Counted from the first letter of the stretch, positions 8,848 through 17,564 are shown. The stretch is 64,000 nucleotides of DNA from JAVHYG01 sp040390025 (GCA_040390025.1 JAZJZD010000007.1:75720-139719); one strand, 5' to 3'. Translations and numbers: made by a program. The notes: a model not told the origin generated them from the sequence alone.

Positions 8848-9138
8848 ATGCGTGTAATAAAACAAATTGCTTTAATTTTATGTATGTTTTCGCTAAATCC
8901 AGTTTTCGCACAGGATACTTCTTGTTGCGATCAATTACGTAAAGAAGTTCAAGTTCTTAAAGAGCAACAAGATAAAATTTTTAAAGAGTTAAAACAAGAT
9001 GAAATTGGTGAGAAAAAAAGTTTTACAACTCTAGAAGGTTTAATGGAAGTTCTTTCCAATAAATTTCCTGATTTGAAAGATACACTTAAAAAATTTAAAG
9101 ATGTGTATGATCAGCTAGGCAAAGCTACAAACGCATAA
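8848..9138 (+). CDS. Small secreted or periplasmic helical protein
   Basis: A 96-residue product starting at the ATG preceded by TAAGGAGG. An upstream in-frame ATG at 8818 would read through that ribosome site and is rejected. The signal peptide is KQIALILCMFSLNPVFAQ, with cleavage probably after VFA. The mature part has a CC pair and a charged helix (EVQVLKEQQDKIFKELKQDE) that may form a short coiled coil. Family not recognised. It lies between the response regulator and uvrC. Confidence 0.65.
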   Translation: MRVIKQIALILCMFSLNPVFAQDTSCCDQLRKEVQVLKEQQDKIFKELKQDEIGEKKSFTTLEGLMEVLSNKFPDLKDTLKKFKDVYDQLGKATNA

Positions 9139-9165
9139 ATTAATAACTACCTGTGCTTATTGGAT

Positions 9166-9187
9166 CCCTCGGCTGACACGCCGGGGG
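9166..9187. terminator. Hairpin downstream of the small secreted protein
   Basis: CCCTCGGC and GCCGGGGG form an 8 bp stem (one G-U) with loop TGACAC. There is no T-run after it, so a role as intrinsic terminator is uncertain. Confidence 0.35.
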
Positions 9188-9270
9188 TACGAATGAGTTA
9201 TTTCTAGCTTTTTTCGAAACGAGGATTCTAGTAATCTTATAATCTTAATTGTTTTATACGCATAAATAAC

Positions 9271-11316
9271 GTGGTTGATCAAAGCAATCTAAAAAAGTGT
9301 CTGCCATTGCTTAGCACTGGCTCAGGTGTTTATTTGTTATTAAATAACAAGCAGGAAGTTCTTTATGTTGGAAAAGCACGCAATTTAAAAAAAAGAGTGA
9401 GTAGTTATTTCCGAAGGAAACAAAGTAGTCGAATAGCTTTACTCATGCAGCAAGTTTCGGCTATTGAAACGACGACAACAGAAACTGAAAATCAAGCACT
9501 TTTACTCGAAAGTAATCTAATTAAAGCGCTTAAACCGCGCTATAACATTTTATTACGCGACGATAAAAGTTTTCCTTTTATTATTCTCAGTTGTCACCAG
9601 AGTTATCCACGTTTAAGTTTTTATCGTGGTGCTAGATTAAAAAAATATCGTTATTTTGGTCCTTATCCGAGTATAGCGGCTGTCAGGGAGTCCTTAAATT
9701 TACTACAGAAGTTATTTAAGATTCGCTCCTGTCAAGATAGTTTTTTTCGCAATCGATCACGACCTTGTTTGCAATATCAGATTAAGCGTTGTACAGCACC
9801 TTGCGTAGCGCTTATTACACCTGAAGATTATAAAAAAGATGTCGAACATACGGTTTTATTTCTAGAGGGGAAGAGTCAGGCGGTTATTGAAGACCTAGTT
9901 CAGCAAATGGAAACAGCGGCGGCTCAATTTGATTATGAGTCAGCGGCACGTTTGCGTGATCAAATTTCTTCTTTAAGAGAAATTCAGCAAAAGCAAGTGA
10001 TCAGTACCGGGCAGGGTGATCTCGATATTTTTGGTTTGGCGCATCAGAGCAATATCTATGTACTTTATGTGATGCAAGTACGCGGTGGTCGTTTATTAGG
10101 GGGTAAAGCTTATTTTCCTAGAGTGCCTGGGGTTCAGCCTGAGTCTGAAGTATTATCGGCTTTTATAGCGCAGTTTTATTTACAAACAGAATTACAACGT
10201 ACGATTCCTGTAGAAATTGTAGTCCCTAAAAAGATCCAAGATCAAGCCTGGTTAGTAGAAACATTGGTTGAACGGGCGCAACATAAAATTAAGCTATCAG
10301 ATAAAGTAATTGGTGAAAGACGTCAATGGCTTAAGTTAGCCACTGAAAATGCAAAGCAAGCCTTGGGTTCCCAGTTATCCAATAAACAAGTTTTTTATAA
10401 GCAGCTGGAAAACCTTCAAGCGGTGTTGCAATTAGATAGTTTACCTCAACGTTTAGAGTGCTTTGATATTAGTCATAGCCAAGGTGAAGCTACCGTTGCT
10501 TCCTGTGTCGTATTTGATCCGCAAGGACCCCGCAAAATGGATTATCGTCGTTTTAATATTGAGGACATTACGCCTGGTGATGACTATGCGGCTATTAAAC
10601 AAGCCTTAAGACGCCGTTATAGAAACTTTAAAACACACGAAAAAAATTTACCGGATATTTTACTTATTGATGGTGGAAAGGGACAATTAAAACAAGCCGA
10701 ACAAGTACTTGAGGAATTACAAATAACGGGTATTTTATTAATGGGTGTGGCGAAAGGCGCTGGCCGTAAGCCGGGTTTAGAAACTTTATTTTTATCGAAA
10801 GGAATATCTACATCTTCCGTTTCTGCTAGTTCTATACCGCTCGTACCTGAAGAAGCGAACTTTTTAAGTTCAGAGCGAGCGGTATCCCGATCACCTAACG
10901 AGCACAAGCAAAGCTTGCGCACCGTTATTCAAGAGGAGAATCGCGATTCTCCTCTTGAAAATCTCCATCGCGAGAGGAAGCGCTTGGAAATGCAATTTCG
11001 CATTTCCAAGCGCAATGGGTATATTTCGAAACAAATTAATTTGTCACCTGACTCCTTGGCGCTACATGCAATACAACAGATTCGCGATGAAGCCCATCGT
11101 TTTGCCATAACAGGGCATAGAGGGCGACGTGCCAAAAAGCGTCGAACATCCCCTTTGGAAAGTATTCCTGGTATTGGTAAACAGCGTAGGCGGGAATTGT
11201 TGCGACAATTCGGTGGGTTACAAGCACTACAGTCTGCTAGCGCAGAAGACATTGCTAAGATATCTGGAATTAGCAGGACGTTAGCCGAGCGTATTTATTT
11301 TGCTTTAAAAGCCTGA
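9271..11316 (+). CDS. uvrC: UvrABC excinuclease subunit C with an in-frame palindromic insertion
   Basis: UvrC makes both incisions in nucleotide excision repair. Domains in order: GIY-YIG nuclease (SGVYLLLNNKQEVLYVGKAR, about 15-35), UVR motif (about 205-235), RNase H-like endonuclease (FDISHSQGE, DGGKGQ, and the RDEAHRFAITGHR histidine) and a C-terminal helix-hairpin-helix pair. It starts with GTG. At 681 residues it is about 70 longer than the E. coli protein. The excess lies at about residues 520-588, between GLETLFL and LSPDSLALH, exactly where repetitive palindromic DNA sits (10834-11013). The frame is intact on both sides, so the protein is probably functional with a surface-loop insert in the endonuclease domain. 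Confidence 0.95.
   Translation: MVDQSNLKKCLPLLSTGSGVYLLLNNKQEVLYVGKARNLKKRVSSYFRRKQSSRIALLMQQVSAIETTTTETENQALLLESNLIKALKPRYNILLRDDKSFPFIILSCHQSYPRLSFYRGARLKKYRYFGPYPSIAAVRESLNLLQKLFKIRSCQDSFFRNRSRPCLQYQIKRCTAPCVALITPEDYKKDVEHTVLFLEGKSQAVIEDLVQQMETAAAQFDYESAARLRDQISSLREIQQKQVISTGQGDLDIFGLAHQSNIYVLYVMQVRGGRLLGGKAYFPRVPGVQPESEVLSAFIAQFYLQTELQRTIPVEIVVPKKIQDQAWLVETLVERAQHKIKLSDKVIGERRQWLKLATENAKQALGSQLSNKQVFYKQLENLQAVLQLDSLPQRLECFDISHSQGEATVASCVVFDPQGPRKMDYRRFNIEDITPGDDYAAIKQALRRRYRNFKTHEKNLPDILLIDGGKGQLKQAEQVLEELQITGILLMGVAKGAGRKPGLETLFLSKGISTSSVSASSIPLVPEEANFLSSERAVSRSPNEHKQSLRTVIQEENRDSPLENLHRERKRLEMQFRISKRNGYISKQINLSPDSLALHAIQQIRDEAHRFAITGHRGRRAKKRRTSPLESIPGIGKQRRRELLRQFGGLQALQSASAEDIAKISGISRTLAERIYFALKA
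10834..11013. repeat. Composite palindromic element inserted in frame in uvrC
   Basis: Three inverted repeats in series: the 52 bp palindrome (10834-10885), a perfect 28 bp palindrome at 10930-10957 centred on TCGCGA, and a hairpin with 14-bp arms GCGCTTGGAAATGC (10980-10993 and 11000-11013). The same kind of series follows copy 1 at 6448. Here all of it is translated as UvrC residues of about 522-581. Confidence 0.85.
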
Positions 11317-11374
11317 GATTACACGTTAAACTCTACCCAGTAACCTAAACGCCAATTTATGGTAATTTTGCCCT

Positions 11375-11923
11375 ATGGGTATTCCCAATCTACTAACTTT
11401 TCTTCGTATTTTATTAATTCCTTTTTTTATTTTATTATTTTATCTTCCTTTTCGCGGTAGCCATGTATTAGCCGCTATTATTTTTACATTTGCAGCGATG
11501 ACAGATTGGTTAGATGGTTATTTAGCGCGGAGCCTTGATCAAGTATCCAAATTAGGAACTTTTCTAGACCCGGTTGCTGATAAGCTTATTGTTGTGGTGG
11601 CTTTAGTTTTATTAGTAGGCGATCATGCGTTACCTTATTTAGCAATTCCTGCAGCAGTTATAGTAGGAAGAGAAATTATGGTTTCTGCTTTACGTGAATG
11701 GATGGCAGAAATTGGTAAACGTGTACATATAAAAGTTTCAACACTTGGCAAGATTAAAACAATGGTGCAAATGTTAGCAATCATTTCATTATTACTTTAT
11801 AAACCAGGTGGATGGAATGGCTTTGCATTACTGGGTTATATATTACTTTATCTTGCCGCATTATTAACATTATGGAGTATGTGTATTTATTTAAAAGCAG
11901 CATGGCGTGATTTATCTGCTTGA
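11375..11923 (+). CDS. pgsA: CDP-diacylglycerol--glycerol-3-phosphate 3-phosphatidyltransferase
   Basis: Inner-membrane enzyme that makes phosphatidylglycerol phosphate. The 182-residue protein has about four to six hydrophobic helices and the CDP-alcohol phosphatidyltransferase signature DG-x2-AR-x8-G-x3-D-x3-D, seen as DWLDGYLARSLD followed by GTFLDPVADK (about 47-77). It opens with IPNLLTFLRILLIP, typical of PgsA. It follows uvrC by 58 bp, as in many gammaproteobacteria, and precedes a tRNA cluster. Confidence 0.95.
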   Translation: MGIPNLLTFLRILLIPFFILLFYLPFRGSHVLAAIIFTFAAMTDWLDGYLARSLDQVSKLGTFLDPVADKLIVVVALVLLVGDHALPYLAIPAAVIVGREIMVSALREWMAEIGKRVHIKVSTLGKIKTMVQMLAIISLLLYKPGGWNGFALLGYILLYLAALLTLWSMCIYLKAAWRDLSA

Positions 11924-11959
11924 CAGTATTCATGATGCAGTTACAATATGACCCGTTTT

Positions 11960-12035
11960 GCGGGAATAGCTCAGTTGGTAGAGCGCAACCTTGCCAAGGT
12001 TGAGGTCGCGAGTTCGAGCCTCGTTTCCCGCTCCA
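11960..12035 (+). tRNA. tRNA-Gly(GCC)
   Basis: 76 nt cloverleaf with CCA encoded. The acceptor is GCGGGAA/TTCCCGC, and the anticodon stem CAACC/GGTTG encloses loop TTGCCAA, giving anticodon GCC. It is first of three tRNAs downstream of pgsA; gly-cys-leu behind pgsA is a common gammaproteobacterial order. Confidence 0.98.
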
Positions 12036-12089
12036 AACTATTTTTTAGTTATTTTTTGAAAGTATAATAACTAAAGCGTTTTCAAATAT

Positions 12090-12112
12090 CGTCATGGCGA
12101 GTCGCCATGACG
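12090..12112. repeat. Perfect 11+1+11 palindrome between tRNA genes
   Basis: CGTCATGGCGA, a single G, then the exact complement. It lies between tRNA-Gly and tRNA-Cys. It may be a processing or termination structure, or a short dispersed repeat; no second identical copy was seen in the window. Confidence 0.6.
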
Positions 12113-12151
12113 GTGGATAATTGACGAAGGCGAGTAGGGTGTTTTAAGAGT

Positions 12152-12225
12152 GGCTAGGTGGCAGAGTGGTCATGCTGCGGACTGCAAATCCGCCTACGTC
12201 GGTTCGATTCCGGCCCTAGCCTCCA
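12152..12225 (+). tRNA. tRNA-Cys(GCA)
   Basis: 74 nt with CCA encoded. The acceptor is GGCTAGG/CCTAGCC, and the anticodon stem GCGGA/TCCGC encloses loop CTGCAAA, giving anticodon GCA. Confidence 0.97.
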
Positions 12226-12283
12226 ACGTTAAGTTTACGAGTAAGGATGCTAAAAGTCAGTTTTTAGCATGGCCAAAAAAATT

Positions 12284-12370
12284 GCCCGGGTGGCGAAATT
12301 GGTAGACGCAAGGGACTTAAAATCCCTCGGTGGCAACACCGTGCCGGTTCGAGTCCGGCCCCGGGCACCA
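12284..12370 (+). tRNA. tRNA-Leu(TAA)
   Basis: Class II tRNA of 87 nt with CCA encoded. The acceptor is GCCCGGG/CCCGGGC, the anticodon stem AGGGA/TCCCT encloses loop CTTAAAA (anticodon TAA), and there is a long variable arm. Confidence 0.97.
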
Positions 12371-12431
12371 ACTAAACGGTTTGATTTATACAGATTGCTC
12401 TTTTTTCAACAACCGGCGATATAAGGAAAAG

Positions 12432-12755
12432 ATGACTTTTCTTGTAACTGAAAAATGTATTCGTTGTAAATACACAGATTGTATCGAAGTTTGCCCTGTT
12501 GATTGCTTCTACGAAGGGCCAAATATGCTGGTTATTCATCCGGAAGAATGTATTGATTGTGGTCTTTGCGAACCTGAATGCCCTGTTAATGCTATTTATG
12601 CAGAAGATGATTTGCCTGAAAAATATAAAAATTTTTTGTCGCTTAACGAAAAGCTGGCTAAACAGTGGCCAAATATAACCCATCGTAAAGATCCCCCTAG
12701 CGATGCAGATCAGTGGAAAGAAGTAGAAGATAAACTTCAATACCTTGAAGAATAG
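12432..12755 (+). CDS. fdxA: 7Fe ferredoxin FdxA ([3Fe-4S][4Fe-4S])
   Basis: A 107-residue electron carrier. Cysteines at 9, 17, 21, 25 and at 40, 43, 46, 50 match the Azotobacter FdI-type pattern that binds one 3Fe-4S and one 4Fe-4S cluster, with the extra Cys at 12. The C-terminal tail with W and acidic residues is typical of FdxA. The frame is open upstream through tRNA-Leu; I take the ATG at 12432, preceded by AAGGAAAAG. The neighbour tsaB follows at 17 bp. Confidence 0.93.
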   Translation: MTFLVTEKCIRCKYTDCIEVCPVDCFYEGPNMLVIHPEECIDCGLCEPECPVNAIYAEDDLPEKYKNFLSLNEKLAKQWPNITHRKDPPSDADQWKEVEDKLQYLEE

Positions 12756-12772
12756 TTCCTAAAGAAGTTCCC

Positions 12773-13447
12773 ATGTCTCCCAAAATTTTAGCGATAGAAA
12801 CGACAACAGAGGCTTGTTCAGCCGCTTTGCTCCATCAGGGGTTAATACAAGAGCACTATCAATTAGCGCCTCGCCAACATACACATTTGATTTTACCTAT
12901 GTTGGAAGCCTTACTTGATGAAGCTACTTTAAAGCCGCGTGATCTGGATGCTATTGCTTTTTGTCGCGGTCCAGGCAGTTTTACCGGTAGTCGCATTGGC
13001 GCAAGCATTGCCCAAGCGATTGCGTTTGCCGCTGAGATACCGGTGATTCTAGTCTCTAGTTTACAGTGTTTAGCGCAAGGTGCTTATCGCGAACTCCAGG
13101 CTGAACGTGTTTTAGCGGCTATCGATGCGCGTATGCATGAAATCTATTGGGCAAGTTATCAGCTTAATGCGGAAGGTATCATGTCTGAAGTGGATGCTGA
13201 ACAGCTGTCTAATCCGCAACAGATGCCTTTCACTACTTTACTTAACTTTATTGGTGTCGGAAGTGCGTGGGATACTTATCATGAAAAGTTAGCCCTTCAC
13301 TTTAAGAAGCAGTTGCAGCAATGGGTTCCGCAACGCTATCCTAGAGCCTATGATGTCGCCTTGCTTGCAGCACATTCCTTTCAAAAAGGCCATTTTGTTT
13401 CTGCAGCAGAGGCATTACCTGTTTATTTAAGAGAAAAAATTTGCTGA
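12773..13447 (+). CDS. tsaB: tRNA threonylcarbamoyladenosine biosynthesis protein TsaB
   Basis: Non-catalytic ASKHA-fold partner of TsaD and TsaE in t6A37 formation on ANN-decoding tRNAs. The 224-residue protein starts ILAIETTTEACSAAL and has GPGSFTGSRIGASIAQAIA near residues 66-84, the TsaB hallmark. Length is normal. It is part of a tight run fdxA-tsaB-trm112-like-pheS. Confidence 0.93.
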   Translation: MSPKILAIETTTEACSAALLHQGLIQEHYQLAPRQHTHLILPMLEALLDEATLKPRDLDAIAFCRGPGSFTGSRIGASIAQAIAFAAEIPVILVSSLQCLAQGAYRELQAERVLAAIDARMHEIYWASYQLNAEGIMSEVDAEQLSNPQQMPFTTLLNFIGVGSAWDTYHEKLALHFKKQLQQWVPQRYPRAYDVALLAAHSFQKGHFVSAAEALPVYLREKIC

Positions 13448-13457
13448 AGAGGCTGAG

Positions 13458-13646
13458 ATGGATAAGTATTTACTGAGTATTCTAGTTTGCCCTTCCTGTA
13501 AAGGAAGTTTAGTTTATGATAAATTAGCTCAAGAATTAATCTGTCGATTTGATCGCTTAGCCTATCCTATTCGCGACGAGATTCCGATTATGCTCGAGGC
13601 AGAAGCGCGGAAAATATCGTTAGAAGAATACGATCGTTTAAGCTAA
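13458..13646 (+). CDS. Trm112/YcaR-family small zinc-ribbon-like protein
   Basis: A 62-residue protein (UPF0434) with CPSCKGSL at the N-terminus, a second half CRFDRLAYPIRDEIPIML, and the typical C-terminal acidic helix. In this copy only the first knuckle keeps two Cys (CPSC), with one Cys later, so metal binding is doubtful. Related Trm112 proteins activate methyltransferases; the bacterial role is unclear. It starts 10 bp after tsaB. Confidence 0.88.
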   Translation: MDKYLLSILVCPSCKGSLVYDKLAQELICRFDRLAYPIRDEIPIMLEAEARKISLEEYDRLS

Positions 13647-13658
13647 TGAGGATAGGGC

Positions 13659-14678
13659 ATGACACCCGATTTACAAAAAATTATCGATGATGCAACACAA
13701 TCGATTGAGAATGTTAAGCGTTTATCTGACTTAGAACAGTTACGGTCAACACTATTAGGTAAAAAAAGTGCACTTAACGATAGCTTGCAAAAGTTAGCGC
13801 AATTGCCACTTGAAGAAAAGCGCAAGCAGGGACAAGCCGTCAACCAAGTAAAACAACAGCTCGCGTTACTCATTAAAGCGCGTTCGGATTTATTAAAAGA
13901 AGCGGATATCAAAGCGCAACTAAAAAGCGAATATATTGATATAAGTTTAGCCGGACGCGGTCAGTCCATTGGCAGTGTGCATCCTGTGACGCAAACCCGC
14001 GAACGGATTGAAAATTTTTTTACAAAAGTAGGCTTTAGCGTTGTCGAAGGTCCAGAAATCGAAGATGATTATCATAACTTTGAAGCTTTAAATATTCCGA
14101 CGAATCATCCGGCACGCGCGCTACATGATACTTTTTATTTTCCGAATGGTTTGTTATTACGTACGCATACTTCGCCTGTGCAAATTCGTGCGATGCAAAA
14201 AGGAAAACTTCCACTTAAGATCATAGCGCCTGGTCGTGTTTATCGTTGTGATTCCGATGTAACACATACCCCGATGTTCCATCAAGTCGAAGGTTTGTTG
14301 ATTGATGAGTCTGCCAATTTTTCTGAATTAAAAGGCTTACTCATAGAATTTTTACAGCAGTTTTTTGAAAAAGATGATTTAATGACACGTTTTCGTGCGA
14401 CTTATTTTCCATTTACCGAACCTTCGGCGGAAGTTGATATTCAATGTGTGATGTGTTCGGGAGATGGATGCCGAGTTTGCAGTAACACAGGTTGGTTAGA
14501 AATTTTGGGGTGTGGCATGGTACATCCCAATGTATTAGAAAAAGCTGGTTTTTCCCCAGAAAAATATCAAGGTTATGCTTTTGGCTTGGGTATCGATAGA
14601 CTTGCCATGTTACGTTACCATATTCCCGATTTGCGTTTGATGTTTGAAAATGATTTGCGATTTTTAGAGCAGTTTTAA
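13659..14678 (+). CDS. pheS: Phenylalanyl-tRNA synthetase alpha subunit
   Basis: Catalytic subunit of the alpha2-beta2 PheRS. It has 339 residues: an N-terminal coiled coil (about 1-90) then the class II core. Motif 2 (APGRVYRCDSDVTHTPMFHQVEG, about 190) and motif 3 (GLGIDRLAMLRY, about 308) are clear. The conserved FNFE-like insert appears here as YHNFEALN. pheT begins 1 bp after its stop, so the two are translationally linked. Confidence 0.98.
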   Translation: MTPDLQKIIDDATQSIENVKRLSDLEQLRSTLLGKKSALNDSLQKLAQLPLEEKRKQGQAVNQVKQQLALLIKARSDLLKEADIKAQLKSEYIDISLAGRGQSIGSVHPVTQTRERIENFFTKVGFSVVEGPEIEDDYHNFEALNIPTNHPARALHDTFYFPNGLLLRTHTSPVQIRAMQKGKLPLKIIAPGRVYRCDSDVTHTPMFHQVEGLLIDESANFSELKGLLIEFLQQFFEKDDLMTRFRATYFPFTEPSAEVDIQCVMCSGDGCRVCSNTGWLEILGCGMVHPNVLEKAGFSPEKYQGYAFGLGIDRLAMLRYHIPDLRLMFENDLRFLEQF

Positions 14679-14679
14679 T

Positions 14680-17067
14680 ATGAAATTGAGTGAACAGTGG
14701 CTACGTGAGTGGATTAATCCTTCTTTAAGTATTAACCAAATCGCTGAACAATTAACATTGGCCGGACTTGAAGTGGAATCGATAACACCTGTTGCCGGTG
14801 AGTTTAGCAAGGTGGTCATAGGGAAAATTATCAATACGGCTCCGCATCCCGATGCATCGCGGTTACAGATTTGTCAGGTAGATATTGGCGCTGAGCCATT
14901 ATTGTCTATTGTTTGTGGCGCACCCAATGCCCGTTCCGGTTTAAAAGTAGCTGTAGCTCGTTTAGGCGCTAAGTTGCCAGGTGATCTCACGATTAAAGAA
15001 GTTAATTTACGCGGTGTAGTTTCTCAAGGTATGCTTTGTTCTAATGCGGAATTAGGTCTTAGTAACGATTCTGCAGGAATCTTAGAATTACCCACAGATG
15101 CGCCGATTGGAGAAGATTTACGCGACTATCTGCAATTATCTGATCGCTGTATCGATATTCATTTCACACCGAATCGGGGTGATTGTTTAAGTATTAAAGG
15201 ATTGGCGCGCGAGTTAGCGGCGTTGAACAATATTCCTTTAAATGTACCTTATAAACCGCCGAGTAATCCAGTAGATATACTTGATAAATTACCGATAACG
15301 GTTAAGTCTATAGAAGATTGTCCTTGTTATTTAGGTCGAATTATCCGTGGTATTAACCCACAAGCTAAAACACCGATTTGGCTTAGCGAACGTTTACGAC
15401 GTTCCGGTTTTCGGTCTATCCATCCGGTGGTGGATGTTACTAATTATGTATTACTTGAACTGGGTCAGCCATTACATGCCTTTGATTTAGCACACTTAAA
15501 ATCTGAAGTTATTGTTCGGCGAGCGGGCGAAAGCGAAAAATTAAAACTATTGGATGGAAAAGAAGTCACTTTAGATAGAGATACGCTCGTCATTGCCGAT
15601 GAAATACAAGTACACGCGATAGCGGGTGTTATGGGAGGACTTTCTTCCTCAGTATCAGAGACAACGACAGATATTTTTTTAGAAAGTGCTTTTTTTAGTC
15701 CAAAGGTTATTGCAGGTCGTGCGCGACACTATAATTTAAACAGTGATTCCGCTTATCGTTTTGAACGAGGTGTGGATCCTGAGTTAGCTTCACAGGCAAT
15801 AGAGCGCGCTACGCAACTATTAATTGAAATAGTTGGCGGAAAAATAGGCCCTGTTGTTGAAATAAAAGGTTCTATCAAGAAACCTTCTCCAATTAGGCTT
15901 CGTCAAGGGCATGTTAAAAAAATATTAGGTATTTCTTTAACAAAAGATGAAATTGAATCGATTTTGAGTCGTTTAGGCATGACTTTTACCACTTACCAAT
16001 CGGAAGAAAAATATTGGCAAGTCACACCGCCCACATGGCGTTTTGATATCGCTTTAGAAGCGGATTTAATTGAAGAATTAGCTCGTATTCACGGTTATAG
16101 TAAAATTCCCGCCACACTGCCTTGTACGGAATTACATTTTTTGCCAAGTTCTGAATCGAAAATTCCTTTAACGCGATTACGTCATCTTTTAGTTGATCGT
16201 GATTATCACGAAGCAATTACCTATAGCTTTACTTCGCCACACATGCAAAAGGCTATTAATCCAGAGGAAACACCGTTAGTTTTACAAAACCCTATTTCGA
16301 ATGATCTTTCTGTCATGCGTAGTAGCTTATGGCCAGGGCTGCTAAATGCAGCGGCGGATAATCAAAAGCGTCAACAACACCGTGTACGCTTGTTTGAAAC
16401 AGGTCTTTGTTTCAAGAGTGACGGTGGACAAGAATTAGTACAAACCCCTTATTTAGCCGCCATCGCAACAGGCGATAGTGTTCCGGAACAGTGGGGAATT
16501 CCCCAAAAGCCTTTAGATTTTTTTAACGTAAAGTCAGATATTGAAGCGTTGTTTCATTTAACAGGACAGCTGGCTAACATTCAGTTTATTCCGGAAGAAC
16601 ATCCTGCATTGCATCCTGGCCAATCCTGTAAGATTGTAAAAGGAAAAAAGTCACTAGGCTATTTTGGTGCTTTGCATCCAGCGCTTTTAACCAAGTTAGA
16701 TTTAACAGGGCCTGTTTATTTATTTGAGTTATCTCTTTCAGAAATAACACAAACGAGTGTGCCTTACTTTAAGAAGTTTTCTAAATTTCCTATTGTGCGT
16801 CGTGATATCTCTTTTTGGGTAGATAAAAAAATTTCTGCACAAGCTATTTTACAACAGGCAAAATTAGATGCAGGAAATTGGCTCAATGATGTTTATTTAT
16901 TTGATGTCTATCACGATCAGACATCAGAAGAAGAAATGCATAGTCTTGCTTTAGCACTATTATGGCAACATCCTTCTCGTACGCTCGTTGATGTAGAGAT
17001 CGATGACCTGCTGAAAAAAGTGATTGAAGGTCTTAAAAAGCATTTTGTTATTCAGTTAAGGGAATAG
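14680..17067 (+). CDS. pheT: Phenylalanyl-tRNA synthetase beta subunit
   Basis: 795-residue structural and editing subunit of PheRS. It begins with the EMAP/tRNA-binding domain (FSKVVIGKIINTAPHPDASRL, about 40-60), then the B3/B4 editing domain (about 210-390), B5, a catalytic-like core and a C-terminal anticodon-binding FDX-ACB domain (FSKFPIVRRDISFWVD, about 703-718). Full length, no breaks. ihfA follows 4 bp later, the conserved pheST-ihfA order. Confidence 0.98.
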   Translation: MKLSEQWLREWINPSLSINQIAEQLTLAGLEVESITPVAGEFSKVVIGKIINTAPHPDASRLQICQVDIGAEPLLSIVCGAPNARSGLKVAVARLGAKLPGDLTIKEVNLRGVVSQGMLCSNAELGLSNDSAGILELPTDAPIGEDLRDYLQLSDRCIDIHFTPNRGDCLSIKGLARELAALNNIPLNVPYKPPSNPVDILDKLPITVKSIEDCPCYLGRIIRGINPQAKTPIWLSERLRRSGFRSIHPVVDVTNYVLLELGQPLHAFDLAHLKSEVIVRRAGESEKLKLLDGKEVTLDRDTLVIADEIQVHAIAGVMGGLSSSVSETTTDIFLESAFFSPKVIAGRARHYNLNSDSAYRFERGVDPELASQAIERATQLLIEIVGGKIGPVVEIKGSIKKPSPIRLRQGHVKKILGISLTKDEIESILSRLGMTFTTYQSEEKYWQVTPPTWRFDIALEADLIEELARIHGYSKIPATLPCTELHFLPSSESKIPLTRLRHLLVDRDYHEAITYSFTSPHMQKAINPEETPLVLQNPISNDLSVMRSSLWPGLLNAAADNQKRQQHRVRLFETGLCFKSDGGQELVQTPYLAAIATGDSVPEQWGIPQKPLDFFNVKSDIEALFHLTGQLANIQFIPEEHPALHPGQSCKIVKGKKSLGYFGALHPALLTKLDLTGPVYLFELSLSEITQTSVPYFKKFSKFPIVRRDISFWVDKKISAQAILQQAKLDAGNWLNDVYLFDVYHDQTSEEEMHSLALALLWQHPSRTLVDVEIDDLLKKVIEGLKKHFVIQLRE

Positions 17068-17071
17068 GGTA

Positions 17072-17440
17072 ATGAGTAAAGTCTTAACCAAAGCAGAATT
17101 AGTTATCTGCTTAAGAGAGCAAGATCCCAATTTGAGTGCGATAGTCGCTATTCAACTCACTGATGCTTTTTTTGAAGAGATAGGTGTTGCTCTTGAACAA
17201 GGAGATGTTGTTAAGTTATCTGGCTTGGGAAGCTTTCGTGTTAAAAATAAAAAAGCACGTCCTGGACGTAATCCTAAAACAGGGATTAATACTCTGGTTG
17301 CATCACGAAATGTAGTGCGCTTTCAAGCAAGTGAGAAGCTAAAAGCTAAGCTAAAAAGTGCTAATAAATTAAGTCAACTTAGCTCTAAACAGAAAACGGT
17401 GCTTTTTGGCCATCATCGTGCCATTGAAATACCCTCTTAA
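17072..17440 (+). CDS. ihfA: Integration host factor alpha subunit with repeat-derived C-terminal tail
   Basis: DNA-bending nucleoid protein, partner of IhfB. Core residues of about 1-103 show the HU/IHF fold: LTKAELV, then GDVVKLSGLGSFRVKNKKARPGRNPKTG, whose beta arm carries the DNA-intercalating Pro. At 122 residues it is about 20 longer than usual. The extra tail, from about residue 107 (KQKTVLFGHHRAIEIPS), is encoded by 17390-17437, which matches the right end of the MITE-like element; the stop TAA follows at once. The tail should project from the C-terminal helix; its effect on heterodimer formation is unknown. Confidence 0.95.
   Translation: MSKVLTKAELVICLREQDPNLSAIVAIQLTDAFFEEIGVALEQGDVVKLSGLGSFRVKNKKARPGRNPKTGINTLVASRNVVRFQASEKLKAKLKSANKLSQLSSKQKTVLFGHHRAIEIPS
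17390..17437 (+). repeat. MITE right end translated as the IhfA tail
   Basis: CAGAAAACGGTGCTTTTTGG and the following CATCATCGTGCCATTGAA match the right end of the copy at 20913-21056 with few changes, ending in ACCCTCT at the element boundary. Confidence 0.8.
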
Positions 17441-17487
17441 ATAAGTTGCGGGTTTTTCATGCCCGCATTACAATAGCCCGTCTTTTT

Positions 17488-17564
17488 CGGGGCGTAGCGC
17501 AGCCTGGTAGCGCACCTGCATGGGGTGTAGGTGGTCGCTGGTTCAAATCCAGTCGCCCCGACCA
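17488..17564 (+). tRNA. tRNA-Pro(GGG)
   Basis: 77 nt with CCA encoded. The acceptor is CGGGGCG/CGCCCCG, and the anticodon stem CCTGC/GTAGG encloses loop ATGGGGT, giving anticodon GGG. It lies between ihfA and an accessory gene, so it could mark an island boundary, but no duplicated tRNA end was seen. Confidence 0.97.

Noticed and set aside
10617..11252. Minus-strand frames across uvrC
   Set aside because: They are shadows produced by the uvrC codons and the palindromes; no ribosome site or motif.
12330..12431. N-terminal extension of the ferredoxin
   Set aside because: It overlaps tRNA-Leu, and the conserved protein starts at 12432.
12372..12740. Minus-strand frame of 122 codons
   Set aside because: It is antisense to fdxA, with no family features of its own.
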